Assembly: GCA_022497155.1 (NCBI GenBank)
Contig: MU385787.1
Span: forward strand, 1 to 64,000
DNA length: 64,000 nucleotides
Direction of reading: 5' to 3'
Source: Whalleya microplaca
Lineage: Eukaryota > Ascomycota > Sordariomycetes > Xylariales > Xylariaceae
Of the stretch, positions 1 to 12,189 are shown one piece after another. Each line of letters starts with the position of its first letter. Positions within the stretch are counted from its first letter, which is position 1. The notes beneath the pieces are model-generated. The model had not been told where the DNA came from. It did not search any database and saw only the letters and a program-made list of their open reading frames with translations. Both the position numbers and the translations under genes were made by a program.

Positions 1-369
1 CAGGGGATTACGGGTATTGACAGCAGCTTAGGAGCCACTAGAAGCCCCCTGGAGCCACGTCACAGGGCACTCCACAGGGCACTCCACAGGGTATTTACAG
101 GGCACTCCACAGGGCAATTTACAGTGGATCACATACCTGTATTTAGCTGACCTTTTCCCTCACATCTCCTTCACTTTTTTATAACAGATATTACAAGATA
201 GTTAGATAGTCACACACACATAGCTCTGGCAGCTAATATACACTCATTTTGATTTAATATCTCACTTTCGTTTTACCCTAACACCCTGTCCCAAGACAAT
301 AATGAGTTACTAATTATTAAGGATTAAAGAAATGATTAGTGGGTAAATATATCATTATTATTCTACATT
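1..369. repeat. Flank with degenerate 12-bp minisatellite
   Basis: No gene is visible. Positions 61-125 hold a short degenerate tandem repeat of a 12-base unit (cacagggcactc), two perfect copies followed by interrupted ones. The rest is AT-rich sequence leading into the LTR element that starts at 375. Confidence 0.6.
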
Positions 370-374
370 GTTTT
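370..374. repeat. Left target-site duplication of LTR element
   Basis: The five bases gtttt directly before the left LTR are identical to the five bases after the right LTR (2587-2591). A 5-bp duplication is what LTR-retrotransposon integrases usually leave. Confidence 0.7.
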
Positions 375-590
375 TGTCATAAAGCCAGGCTTAAAGGTTG
401 TTATAAAGGCTGTTATAAAGGTTCACCGGATTAATAGTTAATCCGATCCGAGGCTCCATTAGGGTATTTAAGTGCCCTAGGCCTCCTTACATATAGCTGG
501 TTTTTTTTCCTCCTTAAAGCTTATAATAATAGTTAATTTAAGACTTTTTATTTAAAGCTATGCGTTATCCCTTTAATTATAAGTATAATA
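375..590. repeat. Left LTR (216 bp)
   Basis: It aligns base for base, without net length change, to 2371-2586. Shared blocks include ataaagccaggct at the start and ttaatccgatccgaggctcc in the middle. It is more AT-rich than the right LTR. Confidence 0.75.
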
Positions 591-2104
591 GTTATAAGCT
601 TAGTTGCCGCTTAAGTTACTAATTATGCTATTTACTTAATAACTAACGGCGCGTAGCTTTTTTAGCTCTCGTCCGATCTTTTATTTAATTTTTAATTCCA
701 TTCTTAAATTACCTAATTCCTTTAAGATTTTTTAGCTATAGAACTATCTATTATTAACGATTTTAACGCTTCCGTACTTATTAATGTTAAGCTTACTTAT
801 TTTGACAATTAGACCGATTAGTTTATTTAGTTATGTATTTATGCTTGCTAGCGTAGCTTATAAAACTAAATCGATCCCGATGCCCCTAATAATAGTTATT
901 ATCCGCTGTCGGAAGTTTTACGGGCCCCTATACTCGAGTTAGTTAATTTAGCTAAAACTAGCTGTCGTTAATAAAAATATGAAAATTAGGTTATTGCGTG
1001 AAGGAGATTTAATAAGGCTGTACGGGATATTAAGCTAAGGCTTCTAACGATCTTTATATGTAAGGATTTTAAGGCTAGATATAATAACGAGCGTAAGGAC
1101 TACTTAATAAAATTAACCAAGTAATTCTCGACCTTGTTTCGATATATAGTTATTTAAAATTAGATTTTAGCTACCGTTATCTCGAAACTCCTTTTAGCAG
1201 CCCTTCTTAAGCTAGATCTCCTTTAAAATAAAGAGCCCACAATTTAGAGAATTTTATGTGCTCTAAAAGATTAGCTGGCCCCGTTAGATCAGAATATCCT
1301 AAACGCTATACGCGTTAGGTATTTTCGAACACTCCAATCGGCGCGGCTAAGCTTGATACGGCTTAAGACCTGGCTTAATAACTGGAGGGAGGCTTACGCT
1401 AAAGTTAAAGCCTATAATATTCCTAAGATTTAGGGGCAGCTAGCTGTACAGAATTTCCTAAGCTCGCTTTAGAGGCTTTTATTAGACTAGGCTAATTAAT
1501 AGCTTATAAAATTGGCGCGTTATAAAGCCTTAGGGATTCCCGAGATGTTTTTAGAATAATATAGAAAATAATTCGGTATAATCTTTCGGCAAAAAAGCCT
1601 GATCGATAATGAGAATCAGATATTTGTAACGCTTAATAGCATAAAAAGATAATCTGGGAGCTTTTATTATTCCTATATAGCTAATTAATTATATACTTAC
1701 GAATGGCCTTTAAAAAGCTGCAGGAGGCTTTTATATACTGTTAATAGTATCTCCTTAAAGCTCTCTAATCCCTTTGATCCGATATAATGCTTTATTATTA
1801 AAAAAAAGCTTAATATACCTTAATAAGTAGAGCTAAAAACGAAGCTCTTTTAAGCTTAAGAGAGCCAAAAGAATTAGAAGGATTTTAAGATTTTTAATAA
1901 GTTTATGGGCTAATAGCTAATATTGTTAGGGCAATAAACGTAAAGTTAATAAAGCTAAGCTTCCTGCTAACTTATTAAACAATTTATTTTAGTGTAATCG
2001 ATTAATATATTGTAACTTAACGGCTAATATAAGATTAAGGTACTATTGTTATATACTTTAGGGATTCCTTAAATAACGATCTATAAAGGGGACCCCTTTA
2101 GGAA

Positions 2105-2270
2105 GCTTTATAAGTGCCTCTTACGTATTCCTAAGGTCAGACCCTTTTAGGAACTACTAAGAGAGCCTGGGCTTTTATTTTTCGATTAGTGGCTTTATAA
2201 GTACCTTTTATGCATTCTAAAAGGTCAGGCACTTTCTAGGAACTGCTGAAAGAGCCAGGGCATTTTGTTA
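2105..2270. repeat. Imperfect tandem duplication inside the LTR element
   Basis: Two adjacent copies with a period of about 87 bp start with gctttataagt at 2105 and 2192. They share blocks such as aaggtcag, aggaact and agagcc. The differences are mainly transitions. The repeat lies just inside the right LTR. Confidence 0.6.
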
Positions 2271-2370
2271 TTATTTAGAGCTTGATTTTGGCAGCCTCGG
2301 GGGTGGGTAAAAAGCCTGGAGAAATAGGCCTTTAGGATACCCTCAGGTTATCCTAAACCCCTAAGGGGTA

Positions 2371-2586
2371 TGTTATAAAGCCAGGCTCAGAGGTTATTAT
2401 AGGGGCTATTATAGGGGTTTACCGGATTAACAGTTAATCCGATCCGAGGCTCCATTAGGGTATTTAAGTGCTCTAGGCCTCCTTACATACAGCTAGTTTT
2501 TCCTCCTCCTTAGAGCTTATAACAATAGTCAATTTAAGACCTCCTATTTAAAGCTGCGCGCTATCCCTTTAGTTGTAAGTGTGACA
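2371..2586. repeat. Right LTR (216 bp)
   Basis: Partner of 375-590; it begins tgttataaag and ends gtgaca. It keeps more G and C than the left copy, for example gcgcgctatccc against gcgttatccc. Confidence 0.75.
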
Positions 2587-2591
2587 GTTTT
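2587..2591. repeat. Right target-site duplication
   Basis: The sequence gtttt matches 370-374 exactly. Confidence 0.7.
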
Positions 2592-4213
2592 TTATATAAT
2601 ACCCAAGCCCTTTGCATAGGAATAGGCCTATTATAAGGCTGAGGATTAGGTGTTATTGCGGGCTTACGTATGGCCATCGTCTGTACATACTTATATAGGG
2701 GGGTTTTCCCTCTATAGCTCCACATTACACTAATCAAGCAACTGCACTGCTCATTACCTTGCCCTACATTGACAGCTGGAATTAAAGAGCCTTCCCATTT
2801 CACTTCCTTACCTACTGCGAACGCAGAGCCGTGTCTCACAACGGGGCTAGGTATGGATGAAAATATGTGTCTCTTTCACAGCCACATTGATATTACTATC
2901 AAAGAATGTATTTATTCTCTGCGTTTATGGCTATGTCTAAGCAATAAATCAATGGCTACATTCCAAATATGACGACAAACTATTCAAATTATACTATGGG
3001 GACACCCCGGTAATCACTACTGCCACAGTTCAAATATATGGAAGCTTTTTGACATATTCTTAGTGCCGAATGGTGTCAATTTCTATTTGGATTCAGTTGT
3101 TATAGTTTATATGGTTACTATTTCTACTTGCTACATTATACGCCTCATTCTCGCCCCGGCCCCCCTTTACCCACGACAACACACACAAGAGCATTACTAC
3201 GTATACGAGTTATTTCTAGCAACGCAGCTCAAGAAGTTGGCTTCAATCTCTCGGAAATAGTGAATAATATCTCCGATGCCTCGTCGTTATCTCCAGTAGC
3301 AATTCGGATTTTAGGCATCTACCTATTGAAAGCATGAATTATCGACCTAAGCTCATGAGGGCAACCACCTAAATACAATTGCAACAGATACCTAGAAATT
3401 GTCGACTAGGTAGCTTAAATAAGTGCATAGCATTGTATAACTAGGGCTTTTGAATGTCATTAGAAATCCATATATGTGCCATTTCACTGAACGATGAGTT
3501 GGTCATGAGATTACTATACGTTGCCGGTCTGAGCCTAAATATAGGCAGAGTGCTCTCAAAAGAAATAAGGAGTTCGAGGACAAGTCCCTTCCACAGATTA
3601 TGTCATATTTGCCTTCTCACTATCAATTTCACCTCCAATTGATCCCTATGTCCCTTACCATTGTACAATTCCCGAGGGCGATTGCGGTGTTCATGATTTT
3701 ATGGCCATCTCTGTGCTTGGGAATAGTAGTGGACTATCAGCCACTACAATACCCCACCTAGCTATTAACATGGTAGGTCTACAGGTGTAGAGGACTCTGT
3801 TACGACCGTTGCTTTGGTAGTTGTTCGTATCAGTACAAGCTGCGTTTGAAAGGAGCAAGACGTTCTTAAAGCTCCTCAACACAGAGACCAGATAAAACGC
3901 AGAAAGATCAAATACACACTGCTAGTTACGGCAAGTCGTGGGAAATACACACGGAAAGTTAATATGAAAGGGAAAGTGAATTGAATTGAAACCTAGTATT
4001 GTACGAAGAGTTATTGACGTCTGCAGAACGCTGTCTCTAACACCAAGTTTCCCAATCCCAGAGAATGCTAAGCTGCGGTAACGACTGTCTTGTTTAGGAC
4101 CCTTAAATCTATACCCCCTCGCCCTCACCTCAGCTCCTTATCTGCATGTACTCCTGTGTTACAAGGGTCTAGCAGTACCACCATCTGCCCCTTGTCTGAC
4201 CTAGACCAACAAT
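2592..4213. other. Intergenic spacer, no supported gene
   Basis: Only short reading frames (under about 95 codons) without recognisable domains, signal peptides or convincing splice continuations are present. I see nothing functional beyond the likely 3' region of the minus-strand gene ending at 4214. Confidence 0.5.
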
Positions 4214-4563
4214 TTACTTAGGGATGCAGGTCAGAGTACCACCCTGGTTATAGCATGCTATAGGTAATGGCGTTAGTGAACTATAATGGTTCATATCTTG
4301 ATTCTGATATTACTTACTGCCCTTAACGGTTGAACCGTCGGTGGATGAACCGGCCTTGTAAGCGCAACTAGAACCTTCACCGTGGCTGCAGTTGTTAGGA
4401 CAGTTGCAAGCGGAAACTGTGATGAAAACGTTAATTTGGATTCTTTGACTTCAAATGCTGAGCTTATCGAACCTGGGTCGGTGGCAGTAAGAGCCGCACC
4501 CATGGCCTGGCCGGCAAAGAGAAGAGCAATGGCGGAAACGACGGTGGTCTTGTTGAACAGCAT
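4214..4563 (-). CDS. Small secreted cysteine-rich protein (77 aa, 3 exons)
   Basis: I assembled exons 4473-4563, 4318-4416 and 4214-4257. The first intron (56 bp) has a weak GTTCGA donor, a TTAAC branch point and a CAG acceptor. The second (60 bp) has GTAAGT, CACTAAC and TATAG. The product starts with a clear signal peptide (MLFNKTTVVSAIALLFAGQA, cut near residue 22-25). The mature part of about 50 residues has a CxCxxxC cluster and three further Cys. Such compact, disulfide-rich secreted proteins are common among fungal effector candidates and extracellular peptides; no specific function can be assigned. The unspliced frame loses all the cysteines, which argues strongly for the introns. A TATA-like site lies about 130 bp upstream. 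Confidence 0.8.
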
Positions 4564-7500
4564 TGTGATGGATTTCTCTGGAAAGATTGTAAACTAGATA
4601 GTTTGGAAGGCTGATGTTGTGGTGTGTTTGGAAGTTATGGATGTTGATGTGGATGCAGAAGAGAGGTCGACATGGTCGTCCATTCAGTCCCCTTTATACT
4701 TTTTGAACCTTCCTATTTTCAATCTCATTGCTGAATATGGTGGCGTTGCTCTCGAAGTCAATATTCGGAGTCGGAGTCTCCTGCAATCTTTGAGGTTGAG
4801 GATTTTCCTTGTTCTAACAACCCCAGCAAGCGAGGCTCCATGTCTAATCCATATTACGGTATCGATCGTCACTTGAGATTTTTGAGCTTCGCAAATTAGC
4901 ACTGCATTAAGAAGCTTGAAATAAGACAGTGACGATCATGACAACTAGATATGGCATGATACACATTTGTTGGCTATTCGCATGAATTGGGGGTGACAGC
5001 AAGTAGATTAGGTAAATCCTTTTTGTGTTACCAGTAACCCGGGACTTACGTAGGCGAGCGAGTCGTCCAATAAGAAGAATTTGTTTGTCTTCAGCTGAAG
5101 GCAGGTAATGTCGATCACAGGACCGTAGTCAGCTAAAGACGAGGCTGTTCCTGTTCGCTACATCAGCACTGTATAGGATAAAATCTCCGGAAGAAAGCTT
5201 CCACCCTGCCCGTAGTCTACTGCCCCATACTACCATCTCCAAAAACATTTCAAATTGAATACTCTCTCTAAGAAACTGAGCCTCTAGGTTACGGCAGAAG
5301 TAGTGAGTTTGGAAATATTAATAGGTACATGTAATTAGGTCCCTCGGTAGCATGCAATAGTCTGCCCTCAAGGCTGCAGTGACAGCCTCCTGCTCCGCAT
5401 TTGGTGCCACACGTCCCTGTTAGTAGCACGGAGTATGCTATTGGTAATTACAAAACAGGTAGGCGAAGACATCGCTAATGCCATTGTAAAGTGTAATTAT
5501 GTGAAATTTTCTTTTGCGTCGGGAGCTAAGGTTGTGTTTAGTGCGTTTCGATAGAAGTATCGGCGAGCCTCCCAGCTCCTCGAGACACATTCATATTGTT
5601 ATGACTCAATATCCGCGTACCTATCATACAGAATGGAGGCTAGATCGTGGGAAATCAGTCTTTCAACCCATCATATTTTGCCTTCTTTTGCACTTTACAG
5701 AACACGTAAGTCTCCTCTATGACCCCCCTTAGCTATACTCAATCAGGGTATTGATAAAGTGTAAGCGGTAGCTAACTTACGGCCGATATCTGGGGTTCAA
5801 CTACGTACATGTTTTCTCTTGGAATAGTGTCGGATTCCGCTGTGAAGAGAGCAGAAAACGCCCGTAACAAGGCATTTTCTGATACTGACAGGGATAGCTC
5901 AAGGAGTGTCCAGACAGAAGTCTTGTAGAAAAGAACATGTCTATTATAGCGTTCTGAGGGTTAAATGAACGCATGTATTCACAATAAGTCGCCACCGAAT
6001 AACATTATTTCAGGGGCCAACCTGTATGCTAGCTCTTGATAAAGCTGGGCGTTTAGAGGGGCAGCCCCCAAAGCATCTTGGTCTACGGACTAACAGAGCT
6101 CTTACTTTTAGTCCGAGGGCTGAACAACTACGTGTTGATATATACATATGTATATTATCGGCACGGAATGCATGTACAATGCGATTGTAGACGAAGGTAG
6201 ACCATGACTGAATTACCAGGCCTTACTATACCGGTGGAACCACGAACAACTTTACAGTAAGACCAGTGAATCCGTATGTGGTACAACACGTGGTGTGGCA
6301 CAATCCTTTAGCTATCTTTAGAATTGCACATTGACCTGCCGGCACCGGCACGAGGCCTGGGCGACACAAAGTCAACGGTATGAAAAGCCACCGAGTAAGT
6401 GGCTGAGTTTTGAAATAAGGAGCGGCACCCCGCATGAGGACCTGAGACAGGTATAGGTGATGACTCTCTACACAGGTCCGAAAGACATACAGAGTCTCGA
6501 AGTATGACTCGGGGGCAACCAATGTATATGAATTTGACATCCTTAAAATAGATCGGTACTGAAACGTGACGCACGCGGGACGAAAAGACTTCGGGTACTG
6601 GCTAGTTGTGGTCTACCTTTGTGTACTTAAGAGCGTCAGTCCTCAACTACCGATTCCTACAAAGCGTAAGCACGGGTAATAAATACCGCGAAGCCATTAT
6701 TTCCTTAACTGGGAGCACAAGAGATCTAACTATGAAATTTCTTTTTACGATGCCCCTGGATGTCCGTGCAATTTAGATGGTTATCCTAGGGGAGACCAAA
6801 AGTTATTATGGTAGCGCTGACAACTCTAATAGCCGATGTGACAGGTCTAATACTCGCCTCCACGCTACTGATATCGGAGCCATAACTCAACCCCATTGCT
6901 GTTCCTCGGCTAGCTTCTCGCGTACGCGAGCTTCGTATCCTGTCCCCAATGGACGACGATCCTCAGACCGCTCAGGAGTACCGCCTCCTAGAAATGAGCA
7001 CGCCTGAGTGTGCGAGTTGTCGCTGACGGTGAAATCAGGTCTGTCTATGGCAGCAATGCGGTCTCAGACTCCGTGCAAGACTATGAGGCGTGTGCTGTAG
7101 CAACTCCGCGTCCTTGTCGTGTAATACACCTAGACAAGTTTTACGTCATGGTACGCCAAGAACAAATTATACTTAACGGAACTCACAGCAACAGTGATGC
7201 AATGGTTAGCCAAGGCGAATCTTGCCTTGGTAAGGAAGCTAAACTGGTTGACTGACTTGTTCGGATTGGACAGGATGCGGTAGGAGTCCGCCGATGGGAG
7301 CTCATTGTTGGCAGTGCCTCGTCGTAGTCTATCTTGGAGAAATATCGCAACATAACAATAGAAGAGACGGCGACTCTTTAAGTATCGCGCAGTCACAGGC
7401 GACAGGCAAAGACTTGTACCTAGATTTTAGCAGCAACATCAGGAGACTTGGATTTTCATGTAGAGTTCTTCAATCCAATTTGAGGTTACTAACTCTGTGA

Positions 7501-7879
7501 GGAGATAGGTAATAGGCCTCTTGGGGTTGGACATGGATAGTATATGGGTCTTTGGTTTGAAAGGAATATCTTTGATGTAGAGTTGTAGACATGGTCGAAG
7601 GCTTATGTGAAGTTATTAAAGGACGTTGGTGCTAAAGCCTAATTAGATAGGATTATAAGAATGAGATAAGTGTAACAGATTATGTTGCAGCACAAGCAGA
7701 TTTTATTACAATGATAAGGCGGGATGATATATCTGACAGACCTGTGAACCACCCATATGTTAGGATGTCAGACTGAGATACTGCTCCCCACCCAAGCTTT
7801 TATCAAGTGGTTTATGAACACTATACTGGAACATCTTTTAGTAAGGAGGCGGTAAGGAGGATGGCGAATCTATGAAACC
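4564..7879. other. Long gene-poor spacer
   Basis: Apart from the promoter of the gene at 4214-4563, I see no supported gene. Several frames of 60-105 codons between 5500 and 7500 lack domains or matching splice sites. Around 6880-7020 a stretch reads like protein in one frame but is bounded by stops on both sides and could be a worn gene remnant. Confidence 0.4.
4693..4698 (-). promoter_or_regulatory. TATA-like box of the small secreted protein gene
   Basis: The minus strand reads TATAAA about 130 bp upstream of the ATG at 4563. Position and orientation suit a core promoter; there is no experimental support. Confidence 0.35.
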
Positions 7880-9519
7880 TTATAGGGTCACGCTGTCCAT
7901 CCATTCCCTCCTCCATAGCCAGAAGTACCCCACGGGCTTTGACGGACGGTGTGGAAGTAAATAGTAACAACCGCAGATTCCAAGCGGGGTAATCAAACCG
8001 TCCAACGTATATACCACTTGCCTATACTGCTTCTGAAATCGTACGGTGCATGCCGAGTCTGAGGTGCTTACTTGTCCACGTAGCGTAAAGGGCCCCATCC
8101 CGTCCGTACAATTTACTGCTTCGACTTCATATATATCACCATCGACGCCAGACTTACGGAAGTATATGTTCTCCATAGGTGAATCGACTTGACCGCCCAG
8201 GCTCAGACCATGCGTGTAGACACCATGCCACTCTCCCTCGGCTAGGCGTCTGGCCATGTCGCGGACTCGCGTTGTATACCAGGACCACCAGTCGTCGCCC
8301 GCGAATGGATAAAAATATCGTCCTTTCTCGCTACGATGTCCCCGGAACGTGACGAGATTAGGCATCAGGAGAGGGAACCGGGCTCGGAGAGATGAAGAGT
8401 GTGTCCATGACGTGTGGTCCGCATCCTTCTCTGCATTGCCGGTAAAATACCAAGGGCTAATGAACTCAATCTTGCTTGGGTTCGGGAGCTGAATTTGAGG
8501 TGCTGATCGGATACCTAATTCGAGGCCAAGAAGCTGTGCGAGGATACCAGGCTGTCCGTTCTTCGTCACATACCGTATGTTCCGAGAAATGAGGATAGCC
8601 AGAAGAAGTGCATTGGTTTGCCTGCCTATCCATGACCGCCAGAACTCGTTGTTTCCCAGACTGCGTGTTGTGCCCTCGAAGGCAGCCTTAATGGCTGAAT
8701 GGAGGGTATCTGTTCCAGGCCCAACGGCGATCCTTGGGTCTCCGGCATTCACACTATCGGTTCCAGAAGGTTTCCATTCACCCCTTTGAAGGCTGCTTAT
8801 CGCTAAACAGAAGGCGAATTGTAAGGGATGTTCACTACCAATGGATTGGTCGATTCTTAGATGCTGCAATGCTTCAGACTGAGAGAAGAATATGGAACAC
8901 AGGCTGTCAAGTATAGACGCAACGCGCGCACTGCAAACCTCTGTGTCTACGTCGCCATCAATGTTAGCAATTTTAATTCATGAGCAAGGGGTCACCTTTA
9001 TCAAGAGAAGCACTCACACCCCCAAATTGGTAAAGTAGATAGAAATCCTATTGCCCCTTGGAGAGACTCTTTGGTGTCTTTCCTAAGGTATTGTGACTCC
9101 AAGGTTGCATGAAGTTTAACGCTTGATGCCAAGCGCTCAAGTTCCAGCACCATACTTGGAAGTCGAGCGACTGCTACCGCAAGGCAAAGCCATGTAAATT
9201 TAGGGCCATCATTACGCTGGCAAGGTTTCTCATGACCCTCGATATAAGGCTTCATAAATTGCACCAAAGCGCTTTTATTTTCAAAAGCAGTTGAGTCGAC
9301 TTCGGGGAGCTAGCATTACCTATCATTAGACCATATGGTAAAAACTCTAAAGGGTTAGATACGTACATGAAGCTCAAATGAGAGCTGAAAAACCGCGGCG
9401 TTGTCGCATGCATGTCTAAGGCGCCGGCATGTACGGCTAAGCACTAGAATATCTGTAGCCAGGCATTTCCCAGCGATAAGCTGAAGTAACTCAGTAGGGA
9501 GATCAAGCAGTTCCACCAT
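7880..9519 (-). CDS. F-box protein (503 aa, 3 exons)
   Basis: Exons are 9367-9519, 9018-9309 and 7880-8946. Introns of 57 and 71 bp have GTACGT and GTGAGT donors and GCTAG and CGTAG acceptors, with a CTAAC branch in the second. All phases agree and give one frame of 503 residues. The N-terminus is a typical F-box: LDLPTELLQLIAGKCL, then LSRTCRRLRHAC at about residues 27-38. F-box proteins bind Skp1 and bring substrates to SCF ubiquitin ligases. The remaining ~450 residues contain no repeat I recognise, but conserved-looking blocks (for example NCTDGMGPFTLRG) suggest a fungal-specific F-box family with an unassigned target. It is transcribed away from the second F-box gene at 10299. Only the third exon is a long open frame on its own; the F-box appears only after splicing. 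Confidence 0.8.
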
Positions 9520-10298
9520 TATGTGGTAAATTAGATGATGGTCCTTGCGATTTGCCTGGAACCCATCAGGCTATGTAACTTGGACGTTGAGCCGAACACA
9601 CATCATGCCGTAATGATACGGAGTAAAGTTGTCTTCGGCAATGAACCTTGTGGGCATTTCCGTGTGCCCCGCCATCTTACATACAATGGCTGTGCTCATA
9701 AATTGTGGCTATTGACTAGAGCTAATGTGGCTGTGCTCCTGCTTTGGAGACTTGGAGCAGAGTGTAGAGTGCAAAATATCTCCCTTTGTGGACGGGAGTG
9801 TTGATTATTAACGAGTTATTTTATCAGGTTAGAAGAATAGCCTTCTGAAAGCTTTGATGCAGTACTGCATTTTATTGATATTATATCTCCTTTTATGAAC
9901 CGATGAATTTGTATGTATTCCATATACCACATATATGAAAAATCACCATGACATCATGGGGGGAGCAACTGTACTTTGCTGGCTCCCCGCCTTACAGTGT
10001 AGCATGTAAACTATGTAATAAATGTAAGATCAGCTACATATGTAACTTCGCAGGCCATTATTTCCATGTCATCCAATCTCATTCTCATTCAGTCAGGGTG
10101 ATTGTAAAACACTTCATATTTATGATACTGTAGTGAAGTCACGTGGCCTGGTGAGTAGATACCTAGGTACGTAAAATTTCAGACGAGGCACCGCTAGACC
10201 TCCACCTTCAATACGGATTCATCAACTTTGCCCCCAATCCGATTCTTCATTGTGCGCATTCAATACATTGTAATTACATACCCCGTAATCGTTGAGCC
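9520..10298. promoter_or_regulatory. Shared spacer between two divergent F-box genes
   Basis: This 779-bp interval separates two F-box genes read in opposite directions and must hold both promoters. An open frame at 9535-9804 on the plus strand has no recognisable domain, and I regard it as chance. Confidence 0.4.
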
Positions 10299-11150
10299 AT
10301 GGCCAACATCTTAGTTCTACCGAACGAGATCCTCATTACGATCCTCGAATATCTCGGCTTCATCGATCTCCAATCGCTAATCATCTCACAGCTCATAAGC
10401 CGGCGACTTCATGAACTTGTCCCAATCGTTATATCTAATATTCAAAAATATGTTATCGATTATATCAAAGACGCCGACGAGGAATTGAGAATCCACCCCC
10501 TTTTAAGAGCCAAGTTCAAACCGCTCTTTAACTCGGCCGAATGCTTCACGGAGGCTGAGAAGAGACAATTTGCCATTCTGAGCCTTCATGGCGATTACAC
10601 ACTCCCTTTTCGCAGGTTGCCTTGGGCACATTCGAAGAATGACCGCGATGCATTCCTTCGTGCCGACGCGACTTGGCATAATATCAGTCTGACCTTTGAT
10701 CAGCCTCCCATCACACATTTGGACGTGGTGAAGACCTATTCCACTTGCGGTAACGGATTGGTTGACTACTATCAAGTGGAACTACCACCATCAGGCTTGA
10801 CAATGGGCATCTTCTACGAGCTTTTGCTTTGTGAAGATGCCACCTACGGCTTTGAGACGGTCGGTTGGGAGCTACTGCTTGGGCTCAAGCTGCGGAGCTA
10901 TGATGTTCTCTTCGAATATGAGGGCTTCATTCCAGATGATCCGGAACTGGTGATATCGGGACAAGAAGCAAGGCAAGCGGCCGTGTTATACGTGATGGGT
11001 AAGAATAACCCCAACAGTATAGAGTATGGTGCCAATGTCAATGTCAATGACTGGATACTGAATGCCGGCGGTCAATCGAAAGCCCGGCTGCTACCATGGC
11101 AAGGGCCGAATCCGAATATCGTTTGGACGATGTACAACGATTTATTTTGA
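10299..11150 (+). CDS. F-box protein (283 aa, single exon)
   Basis: The single uninterrupted frame starts at the first ATG. Residues 4-45 form an F-box (VLPNEILITILEYLGFIDLQ, then LISRRLHELVP), the Skp1-binding motif of SCF ubiquitin-ligase adaptors. The C-terminal part (about residues 60-283) has no leucine-rich, WD40 or kelch repeats that I can see, so the substrate is unknown. Members of this type, with a short F-box and a variable fungal tail, are numerous and fast-evolving in filamentous ascomycetes. It is divergent from the three-exon F-box gene at 7880-9519. Confidence 0.8.
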   Translation: MANILVLPNEILITILEYLGFIDLQSLIISQLISRRLHELVPIVISNIQKYVIDYIKDADEELRIHPLLRAKFKPLFNSAECFTEAEKRQFAILSLHGDYTLPFRRLPWAHSKNDRDAFLRADATWHNISLTFDQPPITHLDVVKTYSTCGNGLVDYYQVELPPSGLTMGIFYELLLCEDATYGFETVGWELLLGLKLRSYDVLFEYEGFIPDDPELVISGQEARQAAVLYVMGKNNPNSIEYGANVNVNDWILNAGGQSKARLLPWQGPNPNIVWTMYNDLF

Positions 11151-12189
11151 TAAACTAAACAGATGGCGGGCGCCAAGAATAGGCTATGACAATTGCAAAT
11201 ACAATTATTAATCTCAATTTCAATTCGGGTCATTTAACAAATGATTTTCAGATTTGGTGACGAGGTATTAACGTGGATTACTAATTAGACGATGTTACCA
11301 ACACAAGTACTGTCACTTTTTCACTATTGACGATGTGAAACATGATGCCTTGTGTTGATCAGGCTGCCAAATAATGAAGATCCATGCGCGTAATTGGATA
11401 GCCCAGACAATGCATATGCGATATGCAGGTGTCGGTGACCGGCACATATATATATATCCATATATATGCCCATGCGGACAGGTATGAAGCTGAATTGTTT
11501 ACTAATACAACAAGCTGAACTAGCTTGAGAGTCTAGAAACTTCTGTAAACAAATGCACATAATTCTCTCACCGACCGTTGAATTGCTACCTTACCTCCTC
11601 TTACTACTGCAGGCTGCATGGAGGCTATGTACGATGGATATAACAACACCTCGGTAATTAGGTACCTAATGATGGCCGAGGCTACTGTCCAGCAGCCACG
11701 TTGCGAAAGTTGTGGACTTGTACATTATACCTACTACATAGTAGCAGGTCAGACGAGATTCCTCGAGAGATCTATTGAGTGCCTCCATAGCTGAGGGCCT
11801 GCTATGCTAATCATGCAATCATGTAACTGTCCGACCCCGTTTCACGATGCGACGCTGCGCGTGTAATATCCACTAACCGTAGTCCCTTCTCCAGCAATCG
11901 GAAACATAGCGAACTTAGCGTTGAGGTAGTGGATTATTAATAATGCTCTATAAGCTAGAATGGAAGCCACTATCTAAGCAGATATCCAGGGTATTTAACT
12001 CAGGCCCGCTGTTGATGAAGTTATAGCTTCCGTAGTATTTATTCATTGGTTCCCGTCCGCATCTTAATCACAACATTTGGACGACACATTACAACATCTC
12101 TGAACTTTAAACCCCAAACCCCAAATACCACTTCCGTTAGCCTCTCATAACCCAACACCTAACCTAGACCATTTCAATCAGACGACATC
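11151..12189. other. Intergenic spacer, no supported gene
   Basis: It contains the promoter of the GST-like gene starting at 12190, including a CA-rich, pyrimidine-rich leader just before the ATG. A short palindromic tatatatatccatatatata stretch lies near 11447-11467. No coding region is supported. Confidence 0.5.

Larger units (their letters stand above)
375..2586. mobile_element. Decayed non-autonomous LTR retrotransposon
   Basis: Two direct repeats of equal length (216 bp) begin with TG, and the right one ends with CA. They enclose 1,780 bp, and the whole is flanked by a 5-bp duplication (gtttt). The interior has no reading frame of useful length on either strand and no recognisable gag, protease, reverse transcriptase or integrase, so it was either non-autonomous or has decayed beyond recognition. 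The two LTRs differ mostly by transitions, the left copy carrying more A and T, which fits repeat-induced point mutation (RIP). No clear primer-binding site follows the left LTR. Orientation cannot be fixed, although a short purine stretch (aagggg) sits just before the right LTR and suggests the plus strand. Confidence 0.75.

Noticed and set aside
3063..3337. Overlapping plus-strand frames with hydrophobic stretches
   Set aside because: No signal peptide architecture or splice continuation; probably chance.
6777..7255. Two plus-strand frames resembling parts of a gene
   Set aside because: Stops interrupt every joined version I tried and no known domain appears. At best a worn remnant.
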